From: Pseudomonas sp. Irchel 3H7
Lineage (GTDB): Bacteria > Pseudomonadota > Gammaproteobacteria > Pseudomonadales > Pseudomonadaceae
NCBI RefSeq assembly: GCF_900187605.1
Contig: NZ_FYEA01000001.1
Span: 310,001-374,000, forward strand
Reading direction: 5' to 3'
Length of the DNA stretch: 64,000 nucleotides
This document shows, piece by piece, positions 1-8,623 of the stretch. Positions within the stretch are counted from its first letter, which is position 1. Each line of letters opens with the position of its first letter. The notes under the pieces were generated by a model. It had not been told where the DNA came from. It saw only the letters and a program-made list of their open reading frames with translations, and ran no database searches. Both the position numbers and the translations under genes were made by a program.

Positions 1-2
1 GC

Positions 3-437
3 ATCGGCGCGTCGATTTTCAACTCCGCCGAATCGTTCGCGATGATCCGTGGCGGTCATGTCGACCTGACCGTGCTCGGCGCGTTCGAAGTCGACGTCGA
101 AGGCAATATCGCTTCGTGGATGATCCCCGGCAAACTGGTCAAGGGCATGGGCGGCGCGATGGATCTGGTGGCCGGCGCCGACAACATCATCGTGATCATG
201 ACCCACGCCTCCAAGGATGGTGAGTCCAAGCTTCTGGCCAAATGCAGCCTGCCGCTGACCGGCGCCGGTTGCATCAAGCGCGTGCTGACCGACCTCGCCT
301 ACCTGGAAATCGAAAATGGCGCTTTTGTCCTCAAAGAACGCGCACCTGGCGTCAGCGTCGAGGAAATCGTCGCCAAAACCGCTGGTAAACTGATCGTCCC
401 GGATCACGTACCGGAAATGCAGTTCGCTGCCCAGTGA
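3..437 (+). CDS. 3-oxoacid CoA-transferase subunit B, C-terminal part
   Basis: C-terminal 144 residues of the B subunit of a family I CoA-transferase, which moves CoA between succinyl-CoA (or a similar donor) and a 3-oxoacid. The frame is open at the window edge, so the N-terminus is missing. Conserved blocks visible are [18 protein letters not shown] and [17 protein letters not shown], characteristic of this family. The stop lies 11 bp before the thiolase start, so the two are probably co-transcribed. The order CoA-transferase B then acetyl-CoA acetyltransferase matches the dhcAB-atoB arrangement known in P. aeruginosa, so dehydrocarnitine or ketone-body catabolism is the likely role (inference). 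The exact substrate cannot be read from this fragment. Confidence 0.9.
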   Translation: MGASIFNSAESFAMIRGGHVDLTVLGAFEVDVEGNIASWMIPGKLVKGMGGAMDLVAGADNIIVIMTHASKDGESKLLAKCSLPLTGAGCIKRVLTDLAYLEIENGAFVLKERAPGVSVEEIVAKTAGKLIVPDHVPEMQFAAQ

Positions 438-448
438 GGAATTCGAAA

Positions 449-1630
449 ATGCAAGACGTCGTAATTGTTGCCGCCACGCGAACCGCGATCGGCAGTTTCC
501 AGGGTTCGCTGGCCAGCTTCTCCGCGGTGGATCTGGGCGCGGCGGTGATCCGCCAGTTGCTCGAGCAGACCGGGCTGGACGGTGCACAGGTTGATGAAGT
601 GATCATGGGCCAGGTGTTGACCGCCGGCGCCGGCCAGAACCCGGCGCGTCAGTCGGCGATCAAGGCTGGCCTGCCTCACGCTGTGCCAGCGCTGACCCTG
701 AACAAGGTCTGCGGTTCGGGCCTTAAGGCTTTGCACCTGGGTGCGCAGGCGATCCGTTGCGGCGACGCTGATGTGATCATCGCCGGCGGCCAGGAAAACA
801 TGAGCCTGTCCAACTATGTAATGCCTGGCGCACGCACCGGTCTGCGCATGGGCCACGCGCAAATCGTCGACACCATGATCAGTGACGGTCTGTGGGATGC
901 GTTCAACGATTACCACATGGGCATCACTGCCGAGAACCTCGTCGACAAATATGAGATCAGCCGTGAGCAGCAAGATGCTTTCGCCGCTGCTTCTCAGCAG
1001 AAAGCCGCCGCCGCGATTGAGGCTGGGCGCTTTGTCGATGAAATCACCCCGATCCTGATCCCGCAGCGCAAAGGCGATCCTGTTGCTTTCAAGGTCGACG
1101 AGCAACCGCGTGGCGACACCACCGCCGAATCCCTGGCGAAACTGCGTCCGGCGTTCAAAAAGGACGGCAGCGTCACCGCTGGTAATGCTTCGTCGCTGAA
1201 TGACGGCGCCGCCGCCGTGATTCTGATGAGCGCGGAAAAAGCCAAATCCCTCGGCTTGCCTGTACTGGCTACCATCGCCGCTTATGCCAACGCTGGTGTC
1301 GACCCGGCGATCATGGGCATCGGCCCGGTATCGGCGACCCGCCGCTGCCTCGACAAGGCTGGCTGGAACATCGACCAGCTCGACCTGATCGAAGCCAACG
1401 AAGCGTTTGCCGCGCAATCGCTGGCGGTGGCCAAGGATCTGCAATGGGATCTGGACAAGGTCAACGTCAATGGCGGCGCCATCGCTTTGGGCCACCCGAT
1501 CGGTGCATCGGGTTGCCGCGTGCTGGTGACCCTGCTGCATGAAATGATCAAGCGTGATGCGAAAAAGGGTCTGGCGACCCTGTGCATCGGCGGCGGTCAG
1601 GGTGTGGCGCTGGCGCTGGAACGCGCATAA
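449..1630 (+). CDS. atoB: Acetyl-CoA C-acetyltransferase (thiolase)
   Basis: 393-residue type II thiolase that interconverts acetoacetyl-CoA and two acetyl-CoA in the cytoplasm. The acylated cysteine is C88 in [11 protein letters not shown], the general-base block GHPIGASG carries H349, and the second catalytic cysteine is C379 in CIGGGQG; NEAFA is also present. The full length matches the family (about 390). I chose ATG 449 over the in-frame GTG at 434 because GAGGA at 436-440 sits 8 bp upstream of the ATG, and the N-terminus then reads directly into the conserved [12 protein letters not shown] block. It follows the CoA-transferase gene by 11 bp and is followed by a strong terminator, so it is the last gene of its operon. 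Confidence 0.93.
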   Translation: MQDVVIVAATRTAIGSFQGSLASFSAVDLGAAVIRQLLEQTGLDGAQVDEVIMGQVLTAGAGQNPARQSAIKAGLPHAVPALTLNKVCGSGLKALHLGAQAIRCGDADVIIAGGQENMSLSNYVMPGARTGLRMGHAQIVDTMISDGLWDAFNDYHMGITAENLVDKYEISREQQDAFAAASQQKAAAAIEAGRFVDEITPILIPQRKGDPVAFKVDEQPRGDTTAESLAKLRPAFKKDGSVTAGNASSLNDGAAAVILMSAEKAKSLGLPVLATIAAYANAGVDPAIMGIGPVSATRRCLDKAGWNIDQLDLIEANEAFAAQSLAVAKDLQWDLDKVNVNGGAIALGHPIGASGCRVLVTLLHEMIKRDAKKGLATLCIGGGQGVALALERA

Positions 1631-1688
1631 CCAGAGTTCAACAGTGAATGGCGGATCCACGACATCCGCCGCTTGCTGGCAACAAAAA

Positions 1689-1723
1689 CCCGGTGCGACT
1701 TGCGTTGCACCGGGTGTTTTTTT
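1689..1723 (+). terminator. Rho-independent terminator after atoB
   Basis: Perfect 8-bp stem CCCGGTGC (1689-1696) / GCACCGGG (1707-1714) with a 10-nt loop, followed by a run of seven T. It sits about 60 bp after the thiolase stop and should end the CoA-transferase/thiolase transcript. Confidence 0.85.
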
Positions 1724-1758
1724 GCCTGTTGGAAATGTGCTTTGAATGTTCCGGCCCT

Positions 1759-1829
1759 ATCGCGAGCAGGCTCACTCCTACATTGGAATTGTGAACCCAT
1801 TCAATTGTAGGAGTGAGCCTGCTCGCGAT
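1759..1829. repeat. REP pair, family A (inverted)
   Basis: Two 24-bp copies in inverted orientation: 1759-1782 (begins ATCGCGAGCAGGCTCACTCC) and 1806-1829 (its exact complement), separated by 23 bp. The same family recurs at 16723-16811. Such REP doublets (REPINs) are abundant between genes of fluorescent pseudomonads and are thought to be mobilised in trans by RAYT transposases. This one lies between convergent atoB and cobF. Confidence 0.85.
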
Positions 1830-1854
1830 GGGGGCCAGTCCAAGCACCAACAAT

Positions 1855-2610
1855 CTAAGGCTTGCGCAGCAAATACGTATCCATGATCCACCCATGCTCC
1901 GCCCGCGCCTTCTTGCGCACCCGCTCGATCTCATCCGCGACATCCGCCAGCCTGCCGCTAATCAGAATCTCATCCGGCGTGCCCAGGTAAGCCCCCCAGT
2001 AAATCTCGGTCTGCTGATCGGCCACCCGGTGATACGAATCCTCAGCATCGAGCATCACCACCAGACTGTCCGTATCACTCACCTGCCCTGCCGCCAAACG
2101 CCGCCCGGTGGTGATTTCGATGGAACGACCGATCGTGTTCAGCGGCACCTTGTGCTGCGCCGCCAACGCCTGAACGCTGGTGATCCCGGGAATCACCTCA
2201 AACTCGAAGGCACAGGTGCCCGAGGCCAGGATGGCCTGGAGGATACGCACGGTGCTGTCGTACAACGCCGGGTCGCCCCACACCAGGAAACCACCGCACT
2301 GGCCGTCAGATAATTCGTCATTGATCAGGCGTTCGAAGGTCTGCTGCTTGGCACGGTTCAGGTCATCGACACTGGCCGTATAGTCGACATCACCGCGTTT
2401 GCGTTCCGGGCTGTGGGCTTCGACAAAGCGATAGTCAGGGTCGTCGATGTAGCGCTCACAGATCTCGCGGCGCAAGTCGATCAGCTTGTCCTTGCTCTGG
2501 CCTTTATCCATCAGAAAGAACACATCGACCCGGTTCAGCGCTTTCACGGCCTGCATCGTGATGTAGTCGGGATTACCGGCACCGATGCCGATCACCAGCA
2601 GTTGTTTCAT
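1855..2610 (-). CDS. cobF: Precorrin-6A synthase (deacetylating), CobF
   Basis: 251-residue SAM-dependent methyltransferase of the tetrapyrrole methylase fold. It catalyses the C1 methylation with loss of acetate that makes precorrin-6A in aerobic cobalamin synthesis. Visible features are the N-terminal glycine-rich loop GIGAGNPDYIT, the GGFLVWGDPALYDSTVRI block, the substrate-loop VIPGITSVQALAA and a closing AEHGWIMDTYLLRK, all typical of CobF. I take ATG 2610 rather than the TTG three bases upstream. Its first base overlaps the stop of the upstream phosphatase gene (TGATG), indicating translational coupling. No other cob genes are in the window, which fits the scattered cob loci of pseudomonads. 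Confidence 0.9.
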   Translation of the reverse strand: MKQLLVIGIGAGNPDYITMQAVKALNRVDVFFLMDKGQSKDKLIDLRREICERYIDDPDYRFVEAHSPERKRGDVDYTASVDDLNRAKQQTFERLINDELSDGQCGGFLVWGDPALYDSTVRILQAILASGTCAFEFEVIPGITSVQALAAQHKVPLNTIGRSIEITTGRRLAAGQVSDTDSLVVMLDAEDSYHRVADQQTEIYWGAYLGTPDEILISGRLADVADEIERVRKKARAEHGWIMDTYLLRKP

Positions 2611-3179
2611 CAAAGTGCTCCTTGAACGTCGAGGCCCGGCAGACGCAAGCGCCAGCGCCCGGTGAAGCGCAATTCGACCGCTGACAACGGTTCGACATCA
2701 ATGTCATGAAACGCCGAACCGCGCATCACGTGGATCAGCGCGGCGCGGATGACAAACGGATGCGTCACCGCCACTACATGTTCTGGTGTGGTTTGCAGAC
2801 TGCTCAGCCATACCGCCACGCGCTCGCATAACTGCGTCACTGATTCACCGCCGTGAGGTGTCGCATGGGGATCTTCGAGCCAGGCGTGCAACGCCGCGCC
2901 TTCAGCGTTTTGCAGGGATTTGATCGATACCCCATGCCAGCGCCCCCAGTCACAATCGCGCAGCGCCTCATCAACCTGCGCATCCGCGCCAAACCACGCC
3001 GCAGTCTGGCGCGTGCGCAACTCCGGCGCGCAAATCAAACGTCGCGCGGCGTCGAAACGCTCGGACAATTCGCCCGATGCCAGCCCGATATTTTCAACAG
3101 GCTCATTCGTAGGAAAACACGCCAATTTCTGTGCGACGGTTCGCGCATGGCAAATCAATGTCAAACGAGTGGTCTGCAC
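2610..3179 (-). CDS. Histidine phosphatase family protein, altered RHG motif
   Basis: 189-residue protein of the phosphoglycerate-mutase-like histidine phosphatase superfamily. The second arginine block (APELRTRQTAAW) and the C-terminal histidine block (VAVTHPFVIRAAL) are present, and the acid region reads DCDWGRWHG. The usual RHG nucleophile motif is instead CHA (residues 10-12, LICHART), so the histidine is kept but the preceding arginine is cysteine. The start is a GTG, with GGAG about 10 bp upstream. It is translationally coupled to cobF, so a role beside cobalamin synthesis, for example as a CobC-like phosphatase, is plausible but inferred. The substrate is unknown and catalysis may be weakened. 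Confidence 0.75.
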   Translation of the reverse strand: MQTTRLTLICHARTVAQKLACFPTNEPVENIGLASGELSERFDAARRLICAPELRTRQTAAWFGADAQVDEALRDCDWGRWHGVSIKSLQNAEGAALHAWLEDPHATPHGGESVTQLCERVAVWLSSLQTTPEHVVAVTHPFVIRAALIHVMRGSAFHDIDVEPLSAVELRFTGRWRLRLPGLDVQGAL

Positions 3180-3508
3180 AGGTATCGCTCCGGTGGGCCT
3201 TCATGAAAATCAGCGGCGCAAAGCCATTCTGTCGTTAATTGTGCCGTAAACCGAGGGCTGCAGGGCTGCCGGATCGCCTCGGTCACAGCAGAAAAAAGCA
3301 CAAATACGGCGATCTCTGACACTGCCGTGGGCGATGGACTACAAGCCCGATCGAATTACGTGTAGCCCTTGTTACACGGGCATCTCGCTTCATTCCGGAG
3401 CCTTTTCAACACACTGAAAAATTCACTAGACATGTAACGTCAGTTACATAAATACTGTTTTAACGGATTATGAAGCGAATTCAACACCCTCATCCAGCAG
3501 GAGCCCGG
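3180..3508. other. Divergent intergenic region, cobF operon / RpiR locus
   Basis: About 330 bp between two divergent transcription units. It holds two inverted repeats: CGTGTA/TACACG at 3359-3378 and the stronger ATGTAAC-GTCA-GTTACAT at 3432-3449, annotated separately. I looked for a cobalamin riboswitch upstream of the minus-strand phosphatase/cobF pair and saw no B12-box-like sequence. Confidence 0.5.
3432..3449. promoter_or_regulatory. Palindromic operator candidate for the RpiR regulator
   Basis: Perfect 7-bp arms ATGTAAC and GTTACAT around a 4-bp spacer, lying 60-77 bp upstream of the RpiR-family start chosen here. RpiR/MurR regulators generally bind such dyads and often autoregulate, so this is a natural operator candidate for the catabolic locus. 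No binding data; inference from position and symmetry. Confidence 0.45.
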
Positions 3509-4363
3509 ATGCCCCCTCTCAGAGACCTGATCACCGATCCCGGCCTGGATCTTACGCCGTCGGAGCGCAAAGTCGTTCGCGCCTTGCTTGATCAGTACCC
3601 ACGCAACGGTCTGGGGCCGATGGCGCGTCTGGCCGAACATGCCGGGGTCAGCGATCCGACCATTGTGCGGCTGGTGAAAAAACTCGGCTTCGGCGGTTAT
3701 GCCGAATTCCAGGAAGCACTGCTCAGCGACATGGACCACCGCTTGCGCTCGCCGCGCACGCTGCTGCAACCGCGCGCTCATCAGCACAAGGACGACGCCT
3801 GGAGCCACTATCTGGGCGACAGCCATCGCCTGCTGGTCGAAACCCAATCGCTGACCCAACCCGAAGACGTGCGCATTCTCACCGACTGGCTGCTCGATGC
3901 CCGGCATCAGGTGTACTGCTTCGGCGGGCGCTTCAGCAGCCTGATGGCCACTTACCTGCTCAATCACCTGCGCCTGCTGCGCCCCGGTTGCTTCGCTTTG
4001 GAAGACAACGCGCAATTGCCCGATCGCCTGTTCGATCTGCAACGCCAGGATGTCGTGCTGCTGTTCGACTACCGCCGCTACCAGACTCAGGCCCTGCGGG
4101 TCGCCAGCGCGGCAAAGAACAACAACGCGCGCGTGGTGCTGTTCACCGATATCTATGCCTCGCCGCTGCGCGAGCTGGCCGACCTGATCATCAGCGCGCC
4201 GGTGGAGTCGGCCTCGCCGTTCGACACCATGGTGCCCGCGCTGGCTCAGGTCGAAGCACTGATTGCCTGCCTGACCTTGCGCACCGAAAACCTCGCCGAT
4301 CGCCTGGAAGGCATCGATGCCCTGCGCAACGACTTCAACACCCACCTGCTGGAGGATAAATAA
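3509..4363 (+). CDS. MurR/RpiR family transcriptional regulator
   Basis: 284-residue regulator with an N-terminal RpiR helix-turn-helix (about residues 1-80; block LAEHAGVSDPTIVRLVKKLGF is the recognition region, shown here as a 21-residue span beginning at LAEHAG and ending at KLGF in the protein) and a C-terminal SIS sugar/ligand-sensing domain (about 110-240). An upstream in-frame ATG at 3470 would add 13 residues. I prefer ATG 3509 because AGGAG at 3499-3503 is well placed and the protein then starts at the conserved MPPLRDLI segment. It is the first gene of a seven-gene plus-strand run and ends 2 bp before the next start, so it probably controls the amine/amino-acid catabolic genes downstream in response to a metabolite bound by the SIS domain. 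Confidence 0.85.
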   Translation: MPPLRDLITDPGLDLTPSERKVVRALLDQYPRNGLGPMARLAEHAGVSDPTIVRLVKKLGFGGYAEFQEALLSDMDHRLRSPRTLLQPRAHQHKDDAWSHYLGDSHRLLVETQSLTQPEDVRILTDWLLDARHQVYCFGGRFSSLMATYLLNHLRLLRPGCFALEDNAQLPDRLFDLQRQDVVLLFDYRRYQTQALRVASAAKNNNARVVLFTDIYASPLRELADLIISAPVESASPFDTMVPALAQVEALIACLTLRTENLADRLEGIDALRNDFNTHLLEDK

Positions 4364-4365
4364 GG

Positions 4366-5010
4366 ATGTTCAGCCTTCCCCACCGCTCGCCACGGGATCT
4401 GCCGTTTGTCACTGACCATACCGCATTGTTGCTGGTGGACATGCAGCGTGCCTGGCTCGAACCGCAGTTCGACGCGCACCTCAATGGGCCTGACGCCGAG
4501 TATTTCCTGACCCGTGCGCACATGCAGGTGGTGCCCAACCAACGTCGTTTGCTCAGTGCCTTTCGCGAGGCGCGGCAGAACGTGCTGCACACGATTATCG
4601 AGAGCCTCACCGCTGATGGTCGCGACCGCTCGCTCGACCACAAACTCTCGGACATGCACCTGCCCAAAGGCAGCGTGCAGGCCAGGATCATTGAAGACCT
4701 GACCCCGGTGGAAAACGAAATCGTCCTGCCGAAGACGTCATCGGGCGTCTTCAACTCGACCAACATCGACTACGTGCTGCGCAACCTGCAAACCCGTCAC
4801 CTGATCATTGCCGGCATCGTCACCGACCAGTGCGTCGACATGGCCGTGCGCGACGCCGCCGATCGCGGCTATCTGGTCACGCTGGTCGAGGACGCCTGCG
4901 CCACCTACAGCGCCGAACGCCATCACGCCTGCCTGAATGCGATCAAGGGTTACTGCTGGATCACCGACACCGACACCGTGCTCGCCCGCCTGCAGGAGAT
5001 GCGGTCATGA
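4366..5010 (+). CDS. Isochorismatase-like cysteine hydrolase
   Basis: 214-residue cysteine hydrolase of the isochorismatase-like superfamily. The expected triad is in place: D25 in LLLVDMQ, K123 in IVLPKTSSG and nucleophile C156 in GIVTDQCVDMA, followed by the typical VRDAADRGY helix. Members hydrolyse C-N bonds in amides such as carbamoyl-sarcosine, nicotinamide or biuret, or the vinyl ether of isochorismate. With a glutamine-synthetase-like ligase and an N-formylglutamate-amidohydrolase-like gene alongside, an amide or ureido substrate seems more likely (inference). It starts 2 bp after the regulator stop with GGAGG upstream, and its stop overlaps the next ATG (ATGA). Confidence 0.85.
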   Translation: MFSLPHRSPRDLPFVTDHTALLLVDMQRAWLEPQFDAHLNGPDAEYFLTRAHMQVVPNQRRLLSAFREARQNVLHTIIESLTADGRDRSLDHKLSDMHLPKGSVQARIIEDLTPVENEIVLPKTSSGVFNSTNIDYVLRNLQTRHLIIAGIVTDQCVDMAVRDAADRGYLVTLVEDACATYSAERHHACLNAIKGYCWITDTDTVLARLQEMRS

Positions 5011-6338
5011 GCACGCGCCTGACGCCGCTACCGATGACCACGCTGGTCACCACCGACCTGATCGGCATCACCCGCGGCCGCTCGTTTCCCACTGATGAGC
5101 TTGAGCATTATCAAGCCGCCGGGTGCGGCTGGGTGCCGGCCAACAGCGCATTGACGCCGCAGGACATCATTGCCTCGACCAATCCGTGGGGCGCGTATGG
5201 CGATCTGCGGCTGATTCCCGATCTGAGCAGCCGCGTCACCGTCGGCAATGGCCCGGACGCCGATGCCCCAGCGCTGGATTTCATCCACGGCGATATCCGC
5301 GAAACCGATGGCCGCCCGTGGGGCGCCTGCCCGCGCACGTTGTTGCGTGATGAAATCGAACGTTATCGCGATGGGTTGGGCTTGCAGGTCAACGCCGCGT
5401 TCGAGCACGAATTCAACCTGCACGCCGGTTTCGCCGAGCACCTGGCGTTCTCTCTCGAAGCCCAGCGTCAGGGCGCCGCGTTCGGCGGCTGGCTGCTCAG
5501 CGCCCTGCGCGCCGGCGGAGTCGAGCCGGAAATGTTTCTGCCGGAATACGGCAAGCACCAATACGAAATTACCTGCCGCCCGACGCTCGGCGTCGCGGCA
5601 GCCGATCGCGCCGTCAACGTGCGTGAGATCACCCGCGAGATCGCCCGGCAAATGGGCCTGGACTTGAGCTTCGCGCCGAAGACTGCCGCCGACGCGGTGT
5701 GCAACGGCGTGCACCTGCATGTCAGCCTGCTTGATCTGGGCGGTCTGCCGATGCTCTACGACGCTGGCACCAGTAACGGTCTGTCGAGTCTCGGCCAGCA
5801 TTGGGCAGCGGGAATCCTGCATTACTTGCCGGCGCTGTGTGCGTTTACCGCACCGACGCCGGTGTCGTACGAACGCTTGCAGCCGCATCACTGGAGCGCC
5901 TCCTACGCCTGTCTCGGCCAACAGAACCGCGAAGCAGCGCTGCGCATTTGCCCGACGGTGACCCTTGGCGGCAAGCCCGTGGCCAACCAGTTCAACCTCG
6001 AATTCCGCGCCATGGACGCTACCGCCTCGCCACATCTGGCCATGGCCGCGCTGTTGATCGCCGGTCGGCTGGGCATCGAACAACGCTTGGCACTGAACGC
6101 GATCACCGATGAAATTCCCGATTCACTCAACGACGAGCAACGCCAGGCCCGGGGCATCGTCGCCCTGCCCGCCTCGCTGGCCCAGGCGCTGGATTGCCTG
6201 CGCAACAGTGGCGCCTTCACTGCATGGCTGCCCAAGCCGCTGCTCGACACCTATTACGCCCTGAAAACCGAGGAACTGGCGCTGACGGAACAGCTCTCGC
6301 CCGCTGACTTGTGTGAGCACTATGCACGCCTGTACTGA
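5007..6338 (+). CDS. Glutamine synthetase family protein
   Basis: 443-residue ATP-dependent ligase of the glutamine synthetase superfamily, similar in layout to PuuA-type gamma-glutamyl-amine ligases. Seen are the metal-binding EHEFNLH block, EYGKHQYEIT, the NGVHLHVSL histidine block and an NLEFRAMDATASPHLAMAAL segment. The N-terminal beta-grasp domain is short and unlike housekeeping GlnA, and the adenylylation loop of GlnA is absent. A likely reaction is gamma-glutamylation of an amine or amino acid at the expense of ATP, but the acceptor is not known. ATG 5007 overlaps the preceding stop by 4 bp (ATGA), supporting coupled translation. Confidence 0.85.
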   Translation: MSTRLTPLPMTTLVTTDLIGITRGRSFPTDELEHYQAAGCGWVPANSALTPQDIIASTNPWGAYGDLRLIPDLSSRVTVGNGPDADAPALDFIHGDIRETDGRPWGACPRTLLRDEIERYRDGLGLQVNAAFEHEFNLHAGFAEHLAFSLEAQRQGAAFGGWLLSALRAGGVEPEMFLPEYGKHQYEITCRPTLGVAAADRAVNVREITREIARQMGLDLSFAPKTAADAVCNGVHLHVSLLDLGGLPMLYDAGTSNGLSSLGQHWAAGILHYLPALCAFTAPTPVSYERLQPHHWSASYACLGQQNREAALRICPTVTLGGKPVANQFNLEFRAMDATASPHLAMAALLIAGRLGIEQRLALNAITDEIPDSLNDEQRQARGIVALPASLAQALDCLRNSGAFTAWLPKPLLDTYYALKTEELALTEQLSPADLCEHYARLY

Positions 6339-7074
6339 ATCCGCCGAGCTGGGGTTGTACACCCGACCGGCCTACAACCTGAGCCGCGCCGACTCGACGC
6401 ACCCGTTGATTCTGGTGTGCGAACACGCCAGCCGCTACATCCCCGAAGCTCTGAACAATCTGGGCCTGGACGAGGCCGCCGCTGGCGAACACATCGCCTG
6501 GGACATTGGCGCGCTGCAACTGGCCGAGCAGTTATCGGAGATGCTCGGCGCAACCCTGTTGAGCGCCAATTATTCGCGGCTGCTGATCGATCTGAACCGG
6601 CCACGGCACGCCCCGGACAGCATTCCGGCGCAGAGCGAGATTTATCAGGTGCCGGGCAACCGTGAACTGGACGAAGCCACCCGCGAATACCGCCGCCAGA
6701 CCTTGTTCAAGCCGTTTCACGCGCGCTTGCAAACGCTGATCGACGAACGTGTTGCCAAGGGCCAAGCGGTGCGTGTGGTGGGGATTCACAGTTTTACCCC
6801 GGTGTATTACGGCCAGCCGCGACCGCTGGAGGCCGGCGTGTTGTTCGGTCAGGCCAAGGCCTACGCGCAACGCCTGCTCGACGGCCTCGGCGAACACCCG
6901 CTGAAAGTCGCCGGCAATCAGCCGTACAAGATCGATCCGCTGGGCGACATGACCGTGCCGGTGCACGGCGATGCCCGTGGCCTCGACTCGGTGCTGATCG
7001 AGGTGCGCAATGACTTGCTGCGCAGCCCCGAAGCCGTATCGCGCTGGGCCGGCTACTTCGCGCCATTGCTGTAG
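6322..7074 (+). CDS. N-formylglutamate amidohydrolase family protein
   Basis: 250-residue FGase-family metallohydrolase. The zinc/substrate block LVCEHASRYIP lies near the N-terminus, with GIHSFTPVY and a C-terminal VLIEVRNDLL block, as in HutG-type N-formylglutamate deformylases. No hut genes are nearby. In this context it may release glutamate from an N-acyl or gamma-glutamyl intermediate produced by the preceding ligase (inference). ATG 6322 starts 17 bp inside the end of the glutamine-synthetase-like gene. A GTG nine bases upstream is in frame but has no better ribosome-binding site. Confidence 0.85.
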   Translation: MHACTESAELGLYTRPAYNLSRADSTHPLILVCEHASRYIPEALNNLGLDEAAAGEHIAWDIGALQLAEQLSEMLGATLLSANYSRLLIDLNRPRHAPDSIPAQSEIYQVPGNRELDEATREYRRQTLFKPFHARLQTLIDERVAKGQAVRVVGIHSFTPVYYGQPRPLEAGVLFGQAKAYAQRLLDGLGEHPLKVAGNQPYKIDPLGDMTVPVHGDARGLDSVLIEVRNDLLRSPEAVSRWAGYFAPLL

Positions 7075-7155
7075 TGAATGAAAGACTGCTGACGCTGTAA
7101 ACGATGGACCGATAACAACTAAAACGACCGACTGGCTGACAAGGAGTTGCGCTTC

Positions 7156-8505
7156 ATGGAAATTGAAGAATTCGGCTACAAGCAAGAGTTGAAACGTAGC
7201 CTGACGCTGACCGACCTGGTGGTGTACGGGATGATCTTCATGATCCCCATCGCCCCGTTCGGTGTGTATGGCTACGTCAACGCCGAGGCCCCGGGGATGG
7301 TGCCGCTGGCGTACATCATCGGCATGGTGGCGATGCTGTTCACCGCGCTGAGCTACGGCAGCATGGCCAAGGCTTTTCCGATCGCCGGTTCGGTGTATTC
7401 CTATGCGCAACGCGGCCTTAATCAGCACGTCGGCTTCATCGCCGGTTGGCTGATGCTGCTCGATTACCTGCTGATCCCGCCGCTGCTCTACGTCTATGCG
7501 GCGATGGCGCTCAACCATTTGTACCCGGACATCCCGAAAGTCGGCTTCATTCTGGCGTTTCTGGTCAGCGCGACCTTCGTCAACCTGCGCGGCATCACTT
7601 TCACCGCACGGATGAACATCATCTTCCTGCTGGCGCAACTGGTGGTGCTGGGGATCTTCCTGTTCTATGCGTGGAATGCCCTGCACAACGGTGGCGGTAA
7701 TGGCGAGCTGACCCTGGCGCCGCTGTATCACCCGGAAACCTTCAACTTCGCCCTGCTGATGCAAGCGGTGTCGATTGCCGTGCTGTCATTCCTCGGCTTC
7801 GATGCGATCTCTACCCTCGCCGAAGAAATCAAAGGTGATCCGGGCAAAAGCGTCGGCAAAGCCGCGCTGATCACGCTGGTGGTCATGGGGGTGATTTTCG
7901 TTGCGCAAACCTGGATTGCCACCGATCTGGCGGCCGGCATGGGCTTCAAATCCGCCGACACTGCGTTCTATGAAATCGCCGAAATCGCCGCCGGCAGCTG
8001 GCTGGCGACCCTGACTGCTGTTGCCACGGCATTGGCCTGGGGCGTGGCCGTGGCAATCACCTCGCAAGCCGCGGTTTCGCGCCTGCTGTTCGGTATGGCC
8101 CGCGACGGCAAATTGCCGAAGGTGCTGGCCAAGGTGCACCCGAAACACAACACGCCGTACCTGAGCATTTATCTGGTGGCGGTGCTGTCGCTGGTGATCT
8201 GCTACCTGTTCATCAACTCGGTCGACACCCTGACCTCGCTGGTCAACTTCGGCGCGCTCAGCGGTTTCATGCTGCTGCACCTGACAGTGATCAACTACTA
8301 CTGGCGTCGGCAAAAGTCCGGTCAGGTCGTGCGTCACCTGATCTGTCCGGTGGTCGGTTTCATCATCGTCGCGGCCATCATGTACAACATGGGCGTCGAT
8401 GCGCAGAAACTAGGCCTGATCTGGATTGCCCTGGGTCTGGTGTACCTGTTCTTCCTCAACAAGCTCGGCGCCAGTACCGCGCTGCCTGACCCGAGCAACG
8501 GCTGA
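7156..8505 (+). CDS. APC family amino acid/amine permease
   Basis: 449-residue integral membrane transporter of the amino acid-polyamine-organocation superfamily with about twelve hydrophobic segments. Visible family marks are the first helix (LVVYGMIFMIPIAPFGVYG), AFPIAGSVYSYAQRGLN in the second/third helix region and the FLGFDAISTLAEE motif in helix six. It sits in the inner membrane and probably imports the compound degraded by the neighbouring enzymes. I chose ATG 7156 over the TTG at 7147 because AAGGAG (7141-7146) is 9 bp upstream of the ATG. An 81-bp gap separates it from the previous gene, so it could have its own promoter. A hairpin follows it. Confidence 0.9.
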   Translation: MEIEEFGYKQELKRSLTLTDLVVYGMIFMIPIAPFGVYGYVNAEAPGMVPLAYIIGMVAMLFTALSYGSMAKAFPIAGSVYSYAQRGLNQHVGFIAGWLMLLDYLLIPPLLYVYAAMALNHLYPDIPKVGFILAFLVSATFVNLRGITFTARMNIIFLLAQLVVLGIFLFYAWNALHNGGGNGELTLAPLYHPETFNFALLMQAVSIAVLSFLGFDAISTLAEEIKGDPGKSVGKAALITLVVMGVIFVAQTWIATDLAAGMGFKSADTAFYEIAEIAAGSWLATLTAVATALAWGVAVAITSQAAVSRLLFGMARDGKLPKVLAKVHPKHNTPYLSIYLVAVLSLVICYLFINSVDTLTSLVNFGALSGFMLLHLTVINYYWRRQKSGQVVRHLICPVVGFIIVAAIMYNMGVDAQKLGLIWIALGLVYLFFLNKLGASTALPDPSNG

Positions 8506-8580
8506 CAAGAAAAAGAGCGGCGTCTGACAACAAATCAGGCGACCGCCGATTTATCGCGTGGAAACCGACAGTGATAGTCA

Positions 8581-8606
8581 GGTTCGGCGACTTTGCCGAA
8601 CCTTTT
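8581..8606 (+). terminator. Terminator or attenuator after the APC permease
   Basis: Perfect GC-rich 8-bp stem GGTTCGGC (8581-8588) / GCCGAACC (8595-8602), 6-nt loop, then TTTT. It lies only about 18 bp before the first succinyltransferase start, so it may be a leaky terminator that lowers expression of the two downstream genes relative to the permease. Confidence 0.6.
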
Positions 8607-8623
8607 GATACAGGAGTATATCC

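Noticed and set aside
3180..3508. Cobalamin riboswitch upstream of the cobF unit
   Set aside because: No B12-box-like sequence or suitable fold was seen on the minus strand.
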